Shown here piece after piece: positions 22,135 to 33,132 of a DNA stretch of 64,000 nucleotides (the stretch's first letter is position 1; each line of letters opens with the position of its first letter). Source of the DNA: Pyropia yezoensis (lineage: Eukaryota > Rhodophyta > Bangiophyceae > Bangiales > Bangiaceae). The DNA is taken from NCBI GenBank assembly GCA_009829735.1, contig CM020620.1, positions 2,669,447 to 2,733,446 on the forward strand, read 5' to 3'. The notes beneath the pieces are model-generated. The model was not told where the DNA came from. It saw only the letters and a list, made by a program, of their open reading frames with translations, and ran no database searches. Both the position numbers and the translations under genes were made by a program.

Positions 22135-22300
22135 GCAGAGGGTGGTGCGGCGCTCCCCGATGTGGCCGCAGCGGCCGTCGCCGCCTCCCCCGCCACCACA
22201 GCTGTGGTGTGTGTGGGGTGTGTGTGCACAGCTGTGGTGGTAGGGGGGGGGCGGGGACGGCCGCTGCGGCCAGGCCAGGGTGCGCCGCGCCACCCTCTGC
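22135..22300. repeat. Long imperfect inverted repeat (hairpin)
   Basis: The left arm, about 22135-22205 (starts GCAGAGGGTGG, ends CACAGCTGTG), matches the reverse complement of the right arm, about 22227-22300, with a handful of mismatches and small indels. A ~20-base GT-rich loop separates them. Weaker complementarity seems to extend outward on both sides to roughly 22090 and 22345. The arms could pair into one long stem as RNA or DNA. Confidence 0.85.
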
Positions 22301-25300
22301 GTCCACGTCGTGAACGACAGGGGGCACCCCCGTCGCTGCTGGCGACGCCGCCGTCACCGCGTGACCGCCGGCAATGGCGGTTGTGGGGATGGGGGATGGC
22401 GGCAGCGGCAGCGGCGGCGGCAGCGCTCCCACGCGCGGGAGCGCCCCGTCTGCCGGCGGCATGTCCCCGCGGCCGCCGCCGCCGCGACAACGGCCCCTGC
22501 AGTGTCTGCGCCCGTCACGGCCACCGCTGCGACGGCAGCGCCACCGCCGCCTCCCATCCAAACGGCGGCGGAGGCGACGGTGGCTGCGCGGGCGCTGACA
22601 GGGGTGTTGGCGCCGCACTCCCGCCGGCGAGGATCCCCTCCTCGTTCCCCTCATCGTAGTATCGCCGCGTATGGCGACGAAGACGTGGCTGTACGCCCAG
22701 CGCCGGCGGAACGACAGGGCGCGGCCTCAATGGATCGGACACACCACAACTACGGCTGTAGCTGGAGCGGCCCTGTCGCGAAACCGTGTCGCGGCCAGGC
22801 CGTCGCAAAATCTCCCCTATCCAAGAAGTCATGGTCTTGCATGATGCAGATAAACCTTTTATTATGCGGCTTCTCGATGCATAGTTTTACAACTTTCCAT
22901 TGAAAGAAAGTGTTTACCATCATTCGGAGGATTAAAAGTAAAAGTGGACTGATCCATCCTGACGACGACAGAGGAGCATGGCAGGCACTATAATACCGAC
23001 CACGTGCCGGACGGCGATGGGAAGGAGACCAACTATTGGGTTTCCTTCTGCCATGCCTGCGAGGCAGCACACGAGCGGTACCTGCGCGACGTAGGTAGAC
23101 GCTTGCGACGGCAACGAGGCCGCCATCTCCAATTTTGCCGTCGTTCCGTCCGCCGCGCAGGGGAACGGCCGCAGGGACGAGATGGTCCCTCACTGCGGAA
23201 GTGTCCGTTCTACCAGCAGACTAGCGGTAGGGTCGCACAGAGTAGAGCTGACACTGCGTCTTTGACGCATGGGACCTCCCGTGCTGTGTCAGGGTCGTCG
23301 GTGCGTGAGTGCAGTTGGCAAAGTTGTACTTTGAATACAGCGTAAGAATTCAAAATATCGCGGTAAGCAGGGTTGTTAAAGTCGTTATCGTGCTTTTCTA
23401 TAAAATGCCCGGACACGGGGCTGCGGCGTTTCTCATGTCAGAGGTGGACCACCAAGTCGCAGGGCGTGGGCAGCCAATGGCAGCCCAGGCCTGTCCACGT
23501 GCCTGGACCTGCTTCCGGTACTTTGGTGAGTGTCGTTGACCCAGGCCAGTCCTCACAGGAGATGTCCATATTTGATGCGAGTTGGCTGCTTGCCTGGTGG
23601 CCCCTTCTCCGCGATCGATCGAGGCCCGTTCCCAAGAGACCCAGTGTGAATGGGATTTGTAAGCATTCAAAGTCTACCCTGTACATTTCCTGGCACATCG
23701 CGATAATTCTTGAGATCGACCGATGAAGGCTCGACAGCTACACATTGGCAAGCCTCGAGTTGGCAGTCACTTTTTGAAATCCGTGGAATGCTTTTGGTGG
23801 CGGATTGTCCGCCACCGTCGGCGCCTCCACTTACCGTAGTCGCAGCGATCTGGTCCCGCGACGGCTGCCGGCGATCGGCGGCAGCTGCGGCGGCGGCGGG
23901 AGCCTTGGTGACGTCGGCGGTAGCGGCGGTGGTGGCGATCATGGTGTGCTGTCGTAGTGCTCGCCGTCCGTCTTTTTGGCGGCGGTGGGTGTCCGTGGCG
24001 ACTGTGGCGGCGGCCCCGTCCTTGGCGACTGTGGCGGCGGCCCCGTCCGTGGCGATGGCGGCGGTTGACGGTCGTGACGTCGGTGGGCGTCAGCGCGGCG
24101 ATGGCTGTCGATGGCGACCTCGACGGCATCGGCAGGTGTGCTCGTCTGTGGTGGTGGAGGGGGGGAGGGGGGGGGGGGGCGGTGGAGTGGGGGGGGGGGG
24201 CGGTGGAGGGGAGGGCAGGGGGGGGCTGCGGTGGCTGTGGGTGGTGAGCGACAGTGGGGGGGGGATGGTTGCTGTGGCTGTGGTGGTGGACGACGGTGGA
24301 GGGGGGGGATGGTTGCCATGATGTTTGATGAGTTGTCGGCGGGGGAGGGGTCGGCGTGGCTGCGGCGATGCTCGCCTGCGGCGGCGGCAAGGGCGGGTGC
24401 GCTCATCCACGGCGGTAAGTGGTGTCGACGTTTGTGGCGATTTAGGTGGGGGGAGGCGCACGACGGCGTTATTGGTGTGATGATGGGCCGGGGGGGGGGG
24501 CTGCTGTGGTTGCGATGGTGGGGGTGGGAAGGGGAGGGATGGCCTTGTGGGTGACGGGCGGGGGGGGACGGTGGTGAGGGAAGCTATACGGAGGGTGGGG
24601 GGGACTTTTTCGTAGAGCGCTCGTGGTGGTAGGGGTGGTGGATGCTTGGAGAGGCGGTGGGTGGTAGGAGGGGGATGGGTTGCGGGAAAGTGGAGGGGGG
24701 GGGGGGGGGTGCTTGGGTTGGTGGGGTGCTTGGGGGGAGGAGGTGCTCGGGGGGCGGGGGGTCGTTGGGGGCGACCCCGCCGCCTCTGTTTTCTTTTCAC
24801 TAGTTTTCCCATGTTCTCTTTTCCCGTAGCGTTGAAGTGGTGGGCAAGCGTTATGGCTGGTCGCCGTGGCTGTTTGGCAGGTGCAGCGGACTGCGGCGTT
24901 GGCGGCGGTGGGCTGGGGCGGTCGTGGACGGGGACGGTTGCGGGGATGTCGTCGCTGTGGCCATCTTCCGCGAGGGTCTTCCGCCGCGGTGGTGCTCGTG
25001 GCCGCCTCCGGTTGTGACGACAAAGGGATGGGGGTGGCGGCGGCGGCGATTGTGCTCTGGGGGTGCACGCGAGCGGCGACAGCGATTGCGGCTGGGAGGG
25101 GTGGTGACCATCGCTGCTGCGCGGTGGGGTTATGGGAGGGGAAGGAACGGCGGCCGTGAAGGTGCCACTTCTGGGGACGCTGATTGTCCTCGTCCGTCGT
25201 GGTGGAGGAGTGGTTGGGGGGGTGGACGCAACGACTGCGTTGGCGTGCTAATGGGGGCCGGAGGAGGGGACAGCTGTTGTCGTCTTGTTAGGAGCGGGGG

Positions 25301-26376
25301 GGGTCGGCGATGATTGTGCCGGCTGTGTTGGGATGACGGTAAGAGGAGCACGACGTGGGGGGGGGGAAGGGGATGGCCGCAGAGAGCTCGTGGTCGTGCT
25401 GCTTGGTTGGGTACTGGGGGGTGGCTTGTGCTGGGAGGAGCTTCGTGCTGGGGGGAAGGCGGTTGTTAGGCAGGGGGGGGGGGGGCTGGGGGTGGGCGGG
25501 GATGTAGGGGTGGTGGGGTCGCCACCGCAGGGTCTTTTTCTTAGCCCAACTGTTGTAAATCTTCTATTTCTTCTTGCGTTGTTGTGATAGGCTTGCTTCG
25601 TGGCTGTTTGTGATGGTGGAGAACGGCTGTGGAGGCGCCGCGGAGGTTGGCTCGTAGAGGGACGGGGCGACTTCCCCCTGCCGCCGGGCGCCCCCCTCGT
25701 GGGTGGTGGCACGGGGCGACGGCGACGTTGCCGGCTGCTGTGCCGCCTTGGCGCGCGCGGCCGCCGGCTCCACCGGGCGCCCGCGCTCGGGGCCGCCCGT
25801 CCGTGGCAGCGGCGGCCGCTTGCGCACACAACGGGCGACGGCGGCGGCGGGAGTCGCGGCCGCGGCGGCCGCGTCGGGGGTGACGGGACCACCTGCCGTA
25901 GCAGGGGTGGGGGGTGCGGCGACCGCGGCGCTGGACTTGGTGGATGCGGTTGGCGGCGGTGGCACCTCCTCGGGCGCCGTGAGGGCCACCTCCCCCCACC
26001 GCACGCGCGGGGCGGGCGCCGCCGCCACCGCCGCAGCTGCCGCCGTTGCCGCCGCGGCGACGGCCGCCGCCCCCTCGCCCTCACCTCGCAGCCCGCCTGG
26101 GTGCGGCAGCGGCGGCGACAAAAAGGAGGCCACAGCCTTGGCACCCGCGGGCGCGCGGGCGGCCTCCCCCCCCACCGCAGCCGCCGGGCGGGGAGCACGC
26201 GCGGCGGCCGGGGCACGGCGCCCGCCCCCGTGACCCCCCCTTCCCCGCCCCCCCCCCGCGCCCCTGGACCCTCGAGGGTATACACGGCGGTGGCGGTGTC
26301 TTCCTTTTTTTTTGTCGCATGGGCGCACAGCCCGCCCCCGCCCCCCCTTCCCGGCCCCTCCCTTCCCACCAAGACC
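22301..26376. other. Region without a supportable gene
   Basis: From 22301 to about 22660 the sequence is GC-rich. From about 22660 to 23940 it is clearly less GC-rich and frames are short. From about 23940 to 25560 the plus strand is G/T-rich with TGG and GGGG runs and contains a 27-bp direct duplication (about 23996-24049). From about 25600 GC-rich, Ala/Pro-type frames reappear on the minus strand down to 25564, without an ATG in frame. No domain, tRNA or rRNA is visible. Confidence 0.5.
23385..23415 (+). repeat. 31-bp TATA-containing repeat, copy 1
   Basis: This 31-base segment reads TTATCGTGCTTTTCTATAAA at its start and then ATGCCCGGACA. Its reverse complement occurs at 28425-28455 with one difference. 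A GCGGCGTTT follows shortly after in both copies. Confidence 0.85.
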
Positions 26377-27165
26377 ATGCCTCCGGACCGCTGCCACCGC
26401 CCCCCTCACTCGACCGCCTCCTCTGCCGCAACGGCGGCAATGGCGTCGACCCTGAGCAGATCCCCCCCAGGTGCACCCCCTTCCCCCCCTCCGCCCTCAC
26501 CTCCCCCCCTCCCCCTCTGGAGGCACCCCCCCGGCCGCCGCCACCGCCGCCGCCACCACCGCCGGGAGCGACCGCCGCGCCACCCAGCCGGCCGCCGACA
26601 CCGCCGCCGCAGGCGGCAGCGGCAGCGGCGGCGGCGGCGCCTCCCTCCCCCCCCCCCCCCCCCCCCCGACTGCGGAGCGCCCGCCGCGCTCCCCGCACCC
26701 GGCGGGGTGCCCAACGACGCACACGCCGCCCCCCCCCCCGACCGTTGCAGCCGCGAGAAGAGGGTGCCCGCGGCGCTGAGGTCTGGGCGGCCCCCGGGCA
26801 CGCCCCCCCCCCCGCCCCCCCGCCGCCGCCGGGCGTGCCGGGCGTGGTGTACCCCCCCCCCCCATGCCGGCCACCCCGGCCCCCCCCCCCCCATGCCGGC
26901 CACCCCCCCCCCCCCCCCCCCCGGGCGCCTGCCCCCCGCGTCGCGGCGGTCCTCCCTCCCAACGCGGCCGGCGGGGAAGGGCAGCGAGTGCGACCGCGAC
27001 GGGTCCCGGCCAACGCCGCCGCGGCCGTCGGCGATGCGCTTGCCGTCGGCGGCGGCGGCGGCGCCGACCGCTCTCGGCCGCCGCACCAGCTGCCGCATCG
27101 CCTCCTTCCAGCCATCGTCCGCGCCATCGTCGCCGCCGCCACCCCCCTCCCCGCCACCAACCGCC

Positions 27166-27197
<32 letters not shown>

Positions 27198-27231
27198 GCC
27201 ACCGCCACCCCCCTCCCCGCCACCAACCGCC

Positions 27232-27263
<32 letters not shown>

Positions 27264-27504
27264 GCCACCGCCACCGCCACCGCCACCGCCACCGCCACCG
27301 CCACCGCCACCGCCACCGCCACCGCCACCGCCACCGCCACCGCCACTGCCACCGCCGGCGGCGGCCGCCGCGTCGCCGTGCCTGCCGCCACCCGGGTGTG
27401 GCCGCAACGGCACGCCGGGGTGGGGGGACGACGGTGGTGGATGTGGGTGGAGGACAGGGTGGGGAACGACGGTGCGTGCACCCGGAAGAAAAAGCATCTG
27501 GTAG
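26377..27504 (+). CDS. Possible Pro/Ala-rich protein, unrecognised
   Basis: Weak candidate of 375 aa. Support is limited to an ATG in fair context (aagaccATG) following a C/T-rich stretch (about 26230-26370) and an uninterrupted frame. The product starts MPPDRCHRPPHSTASSAATA, is Pro/Arg-rich and includes a long Pro run from the CCACCG repeat. A minus-strand reading of 26980-27130 also looks protein-like, so strand is uncertain. No domain is recognised. Confidence 0.2.
27139..27354 (+). repeat. CCACCG hexanucleotide repeat with a duplicated leader
   Basis: Two copies of a ~66-bp unit (each starting ACCCCCCTCCCCGCCACCAA) are followed by about 20 CCACCG units. It encodes Pro-rich on the plus strand, or Gly/Val-rich on the minus strand. 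Confidence 0.92.
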
Positions 27505-28424
27505 CTGCCAGTGGTCAATGGGTGCTTCTGGGCCTCACGCTGGAGATCACCGTAAAGACGGGGTGCCAAACTATCTTGTACATCGTGTTCCGTGGCGAAT
27601 TTTGCGATAGGACGCTCGTCTGGAGCGTCGGAGGGAGACCCATCCGCTCCGAGGCCCCACGAAGTCACCAAGTCGATACAGGCGCGCCACGAGGACGCAG
27701 AGGCTAGCCCAGCCTCCTTTTCGAAGTGGCCGGTGCGTGTGCCATGGTGAGAAGGCGATCAGTCGGACATGGGTTCTCTGCAGAGTGACCTCACGTCATT
27801 GCCGAAAAGAAGGCAGACGACTCTGTTTCTGACACGAACAATCAACGTCCCCGCGGTTCCCACAACACGAGAAAATGGGAGATCCTCTGTGGATCAACTG
27901 CTCTTTGCTCGTCCAATGGCAAGCCGCCATGAAATTCCAACTTGTGTGGGGCAGCGTCGAAAGCTCTCTGACGCGGTCTGGAGCCTGCGGCGTTCCGAGC
28001 CCATTTCAGGCCTGGCCGGTGTCTGCGGCTGCGGCGTTCCAGCCAATTGGGGGCAGGGGCGCTCCCAGTGCCTCAGTTAGCAGATGGATCGGCCGGAAGC
28101 CGACCTGAGGAATCGTAACGTGCGGCGTTTGCACCCCATTTTAGAGGGCCACCCGGCGCAGTGCGGAGGTTTTTTCAGCGAAAAAGTGGGTCACAGAGAG
28201 GCCCACCAGGAGCAACGGAGAGGCCTTCTTTTCGGGCCAGCGGGTGACACGTCCGGCGGGGAGATACAAATCGCGAGCTTTTCCACGTGAGGCAAACGAG
28301 ATGATTGGAATTCCCGGGCCTGGTGGCTGGAACGTTTGGCCTCAGTCCGACGTAGTGTCCGGACCACCCCCGCCCAGGCTAATGGAACAGTGTCTGAACA
28401 GACACCGCAAACGCCGCACGTTCT

Positions 28425-28455
28425 TGTCCGGGCATTATATAGAAAAGCACGATAA
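28425..28455 (-). repeat. 31-bp TATA-containing repeat, copy 2 (inverted)
   Basis: This is the reverse complement of 23385-23415 with one mismatch (TATATAA instead of TATAAAA). The two copies face each other across about 5.07 kb. They could be ends of one element or promoter remnants of two. Confidence 0.85.
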
Positions 28456-28488
28456 ACGACATCGTTACCTATCTAAAGACGTTACCTA

Positions 28489-28524
28489 AAGGATCGTTAA
28501 CTCGTAGTCATCTTAACGATCCTT
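28489..28524. repeat. AT-rich hairpin, 12-bp perfect stem
   Basis: AAGGATCGTTAA (28489-28500) is followed after a 12-base loop by its perfect reverse complement at 28513-28524. It lies 33 bases from copy 2 of the TATA-containing repeat. Confidence 0.85.
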
Positions 28525-29952
28525 AAATGCCATCCTTATATTGTTGGGGGGAAGGGGTCGCCACGGACGGGCCTGCGTGGAGAGAGATGTCCCCATCCAG
28601 TCGGAGAATCGGAGGGCGGTCCGACTCGGGGCGACCCGGTCGGATCCGAGAAGTCCAACCGACCCCCCCCCGTTTTGACGCTTGAGAAAGGGGTGTGGGG
28701 GGGGGCGACTTTAAGTCCATGATTTTGCTCGCCCGCAGACGCGGGATTTTAGAAGTTCAGCGGCCCATGTGGCTGCCCCATGGGCTGGTGCGCAAAATCG
28801 AGGAGGGCAAACCCCATGTCGGGCGAGCATAGCGCGCGTCCACGCCCGTCGGACTGCCCGTCGGAGTGGCGCGCGCGGGAGCGCTGCTGTCGGTCGTCGC
28901 CGCCGCGAACCCTCCCCGCCAACGTCCCCGCTGCCCCGCAAACGCAACGCCCGGTCGCGCCGACCGAGCGCGGGGACGCGCGCGCGTGCTTTGGGCCCGT
29001 AGCGCGGGAGCCCCCTGACCCCACCATTCTGCAGGCCTCTCCGTGCCGGCGCCGCCCCCCCGATGTGCCCGCCTTGGCACCCGGCCAACCCCCCTACCCC
29101 GCCTCGTCTACGGGCGCGCGTGGCGGCCATGGGGGCCATGAGGCTGTCGCACGGCCGGCAGGACCGGGGGTGGCCGTGCGGCTCACTTTACTGTGGCCCA
29201 CACCACACCGCCTGGGCCTGGGTATTGACATCCCTTTCACGCAGAGGCTCGCGGCACCGCCACTGGCTGGTACGTGCCGGCCGTGCTTGAGTGGGCCAGC
29301 TGCGCGCCTTGGCCCGTGAGCGGGGCTGCCCGAGAGACTGGGGCAAGAGGCTGTGGCAGGGAGTGCTCCTGCGTCGAGGAGGGGTCGCAACCGGGGGGGC
29401 TCGCCGACAGGGACCGTCGGGAGGGTCCCTAACGGCGCTGCGAGCGTCGGTGCTGTCGGCGTAAGTGGAGGGGGGCGCGCGCTTCTGGGGGTGCGCGGCT
29501 GTCCGGGTTCTTCGAGGCGTGTGCGGTTGGAGGACGGCAGAGACCGGTTGAGTCATATCGGCCGCCGCGTGTGGCGGCCCTGACAACCACATCCCCCTTC
29601 TGGTGGCCCGCTCGAGCCACTGTCGCTGAAGCCTCACTCGATCGGCCTGCCACGGTGACCATCGCCGGCTCTCCCGAACGTGTCGCTTCGCGGCGTCCCT
29701 TCGGGAAGCATTGTCGATCCTGACACCGATTTGGGCATTGTCGTCGCAGGGCGGGTCGCCCTTCACGTCTGTCCATCGGATTGTGCCGGGAACGGGAATG
29801 GTCGAGCAGGTGGCGCGGAGCGCCCCCGCGGCGCCCGCTCCCGCTGCCGCCTTCGGGTGGCAACCGTAGGCGCATCAACCGCTGCTGCTGGGCCTGCGCG
29901 CGGAGGCGGGAGTGGGCAGCCCCCATACGTCAGCCAGCACGCCGTCGCAGCC

Positions 29953-32900
29953 ATGGACGCTTCTTCGGCTCCGATTGAGACGGACGTGGCGCCTCTCCCG
30001 TTGCCCACCCCCGGGCCTGAGCTCGCTGACCCCGGCTCAACGCCCAGTTCGGCAGGGGCCTCTGCGCGACCGCCACCTGCTGAGCCCCCGAGAGGTGACC
30101 TGTTGGTCGCCCCGGTCGTGCGCCTCCATGGCGGCCATATGGGTGAGCCGGTTGGCGAGCGGTCGGCCGGGTTTCTCCAGTTTGTGGATGGCGTTGAGGC
30201 GTACACGCACCGCAACCTCGTTGCGCGCTTATTTGTCAACAATCCCGAAATTGGTGGCCGGCTCATCCGGATGGGCTCTCTCTACTCGTCTGTCCAGCGC
30301 GGGGGAGACACGCCGGGAGCGACAGCGGCCAACGTGCGACCCCCGCCTGGGGACACGCGGACACCTCCAGAGCGGGAACGAGACAGCGCGGCGTACGTGC
30401 ACATGGTGGCGCTGGCTAACTAGTCTCGTGGGCTCGGCCTGTCCTTGATCAACACGCAGGCTGTGGTGGTCCAGGCGCTGTACCTCGCAGAGAAGGGTAA
30501 CCACGCTCTTGTCGGGACTGTAACCAGTGTAGTGCGGAACCACTGGCTTCAACACACCGTGAGCGCCGCCAACAAGGGTAGCAAGACAACGATCAACAAC
30601 TACAGCGGTGCCGTAGCCGCCTTCTGCCGCTGGGCCGCGAAGAAGTATGGCGATGACGCCCCTGTCATGCCCATCAGTCGCACGATGGTCGTCACATTTC
30701 TGGAGGCTGAGAAGGGCCGGCTTGTGGCGACCCGCAAGCGCGCGCGGCCTACAGAGGACGAAGACGATCAGCCAAGCAGCGACGAAGAGACTGTCTTGCA
30801 TCCATCCTCTGCGAGTGTGCGGCCGGGCAGGAGTCGTAGTGCGGGGCCAAGTAGTCGGCAGCAGGTTGTCGACAACACCACAGATGCGCCAACCACAACT
30901 TTACCTGCGCTTCATCCGCATGCAAGTGAGCGCGCGGAGGGCGAAGCCCACGACGCCCCCCCCGGAGTTGCGGCAAGCGTGTCGGAGGGCACTCCCCCGA
31001 CTGACCCTAGCGTGTCTTCTGCTGAGGCGCACGAGGCCGGAGGCGCGCTCCCGCGGCAGGTGGGGCCTCAGGTCCTGCTCAACAATGTCAACGCCCTGTC
31101 AAAGATTGCCAAAACCCTCAACTTGCTCTTTCGTGACGCGACCTGTGAGTGCTGCTCGCGCTGGTGGCGAGAAGAGTACGCATCAGCTGGTAGCTACAGA
31201 CCGGCGGTGTCCGTCGTCAAGCAGCGGAAGCGCGAGAAGGTTCTAGAGGACCAGGCGGCGGGGGCGTCCAAGGCCCTTGGGCGCCGAGACCCGACAATGT
31301 CTGATGAGCAGCGCGAAGCTGCGGTCCGCCGGCTTCTCCTCTTGCCTACATCCGCTACGCAGCACCGGCTTAGGGCTCTACTTGCGGCGCTGTTTGTGCT
31401 ATCCCTCTCGCTCGAGGCGCGCGGGGCGACCGCGCGCGGCATTGTCTGGAGCGACATGGTTGTGCGCCAGTTTCCGGCCATGTTCTCCGCGAACGGGAAA
31501 GCTCTCGACGTGCTTTGCGCTTACATTCTCGCCACCAAGACCACCGAGGGCATCACGCACTGCATCGGCAGCCTGCCGCATGTAAATGCGTCGCTTTGCC
31601 CATTCGGTGCAGCTGCAGATGCCCTGGTTGCTGCCTACCACCGACCAGGCCAGGACACGTCGCGCCCGCCCGTGTCGTTTGCTCCAGACTATAAGCCAAG
31701 CGATGCTCTGCTGTCGCTGTGTCGCGTGGACCCGGCCACGTTCCGGGCAGCGTGCGAGCGGTAAGGAAAGGCAAGGAAGCAGGGGCAAGCGAGAGCGACA
31801 ACAAGCAGCAGGGTATCTGGAGCACGAGTATGGCCAAGGGCGCATACGACGCGCCCATCCCCAATGCTGTCATGACGCTGGGGCTCTCTGGGAGGCCCCT
31901 GTCATGCTCCTCCCCGGTCACGCCACGGCTTCAGGTGGAGGTGCCAGCAGAGCTGCAGCGCACCATCTGCCCGTGGCTTGAGGCGGAGGAAGCGGCCTAC
32001 TCCCGCCGACTGAGCGAAAACAGTCGCAACACTGACGAGGCGCTTGTCAACCCACTTTCGTCTGATCCGCTTAGTCCGGTCAGTTTACTTCCAGACGTGG
32101 GCGGCACGACTAGCAACCGGGGGTGTGCCTGGCGACAGCTTTGTTCATAGGCACCCTCTCCTGACCCACCCGCTGTTTCCTTCTTTTGCCGCAACCATGA
32201 GCGCGACGATGGCCAACGTCGCGCAGGCTGCCGCTCACGCCGTCGAGCAAATGATACCGCAAATGTCCCCGTGTGTGGAGGTCGCAGTGACGGCTAGTGC
32301 AGCAGCAGCAACGGCGGAGATGCAGCGGCACGAGCAGTACCTGGTCGGGCGTCTGGACGACTCGTTCTCTGCTGTCAACGCTCAGGCAGAAGAAAACGCG
32401 ACCGCTATTCTTGCTGCCGGAACCAGCGCCCAAAAGGCAGCTTCTGAAGAGTTCGCGGCGCTGCGCTCCGAGATTGCCCAGCTGCGCGCTGTTGTGTCGC
32501 AGCTGCTGCCATCCGGCACTGCCACGGCGGCCTCGCCAGCTCGTGCAGTATTGTCAGGAACACGCGACGGGACAGCTGCCCTCAAGCCAGCTGGGAGCAC
32601 ATCACGCACGCTTTGTGGTGCTGCCGGAGTACCGCCGGGGTCGCGCGTTGAGCCTTCCGTACGGCAGCCGCCGCCAACCCCGCCCGCTGTCTCGAGCGTA
32701 TGGCTGAAGGACAGACAGACGGTGAATGAGCTTCAAGTGCTGAGGAAGCTGGAAGGCGCCCGGATTGCTAACGACGGCAAGCGTTGCGTCCTGCTGGTAG
32801 GGATGGAGGCCAACCTGTGTTGGGAAAAGGCGCTGGATTAATATGCGTCGGGCAGCCGGTCTCGCATCTCGCTTCGAGAGGCGGAGCAACACTTTGGGTC

Positions 32901-33132
32901 GCTGTGGCGGCTGTTGGAGCCTGACGCGAAGGAGAAGAAGCGGCTGATAGGGCTGTACAGCAGCCGGCTGCCACTGTATCGTGCGTTCGAACGAGAATAC
33001 TCTGAGCGCGGTCGCGTTTTGGGAGTAGCTGGCGTTGTATCCCTGCTGAAGCAGAAGTATCCTGAGAAGCGGCGTTCTAAGGAGGTCTTGAAGACCATGG
33101 CACGCGACTATCCAGCGGCGGGGCGGCCGTAA
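29953..33132 (+). pseudogene. Decayed Crypton-like tyrosine recombinase gene
   Basis: One ancestral frame of about 1,050 codons is broken at four places. An ATG at 29953 opens MDASSAPIETDVAPLPLPTP. TAG at 30421-30423 interrupts it in frame. The core-binding region has INNYSGAVAAFCRWAAKKYG, and the Ndc10/Crypton-type recombinase region has LSLSLEARGATARGIVWSDM and later NASLCPFGAAADALV. At 31762 a TAA ends that frame, and matching sequence (WSTSMAKGAYDAPIPNAVM, ELQRTICPWLEAEE) resumes in another frame. A second frame change near 32045 leads to LVRSVYFQTWAARLA and a Ser/Ala-rich part. TAA at 32839-32841 interrupts again. The same frame then continues to 33132 with a GCR1_C-like DNA-binding block (ISLREAEQHFGSLWRLLEPD). 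Cryptons are DNA transposons that use such recombinases. I do not see the HxxR catalytic box, so the copy is judged dead. Confidence 0.75.

Larger units (their letters stand above)
27505..29952. other. Region without a supportable gene, repeat-bearing
   Basis: Base composition drops in GC relative to the host gene block between about 27500 and 28750, as around 22.7-23.9 kb. It holds copy 2 of the TATA-containing repeat and an AT-rich hairpin. From about 28760 the sequence becomes GC-rich with short unremarkable frames. The final part is presumably the 5' flank of the Crypton-like element, whose end I cannot locate. Confidence 0.5.

Noticed and set aside
31761..31811. A ~45-50-base GT-AG intron (GTAAGG...AG) explaining the first Crypton frame change
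   Set aside because: The AG sites at 31804-31805, 31807-31808 and 31810-31811 all leave the wrong phase after a donor at 31761, so a simple intron does not restore the frame.
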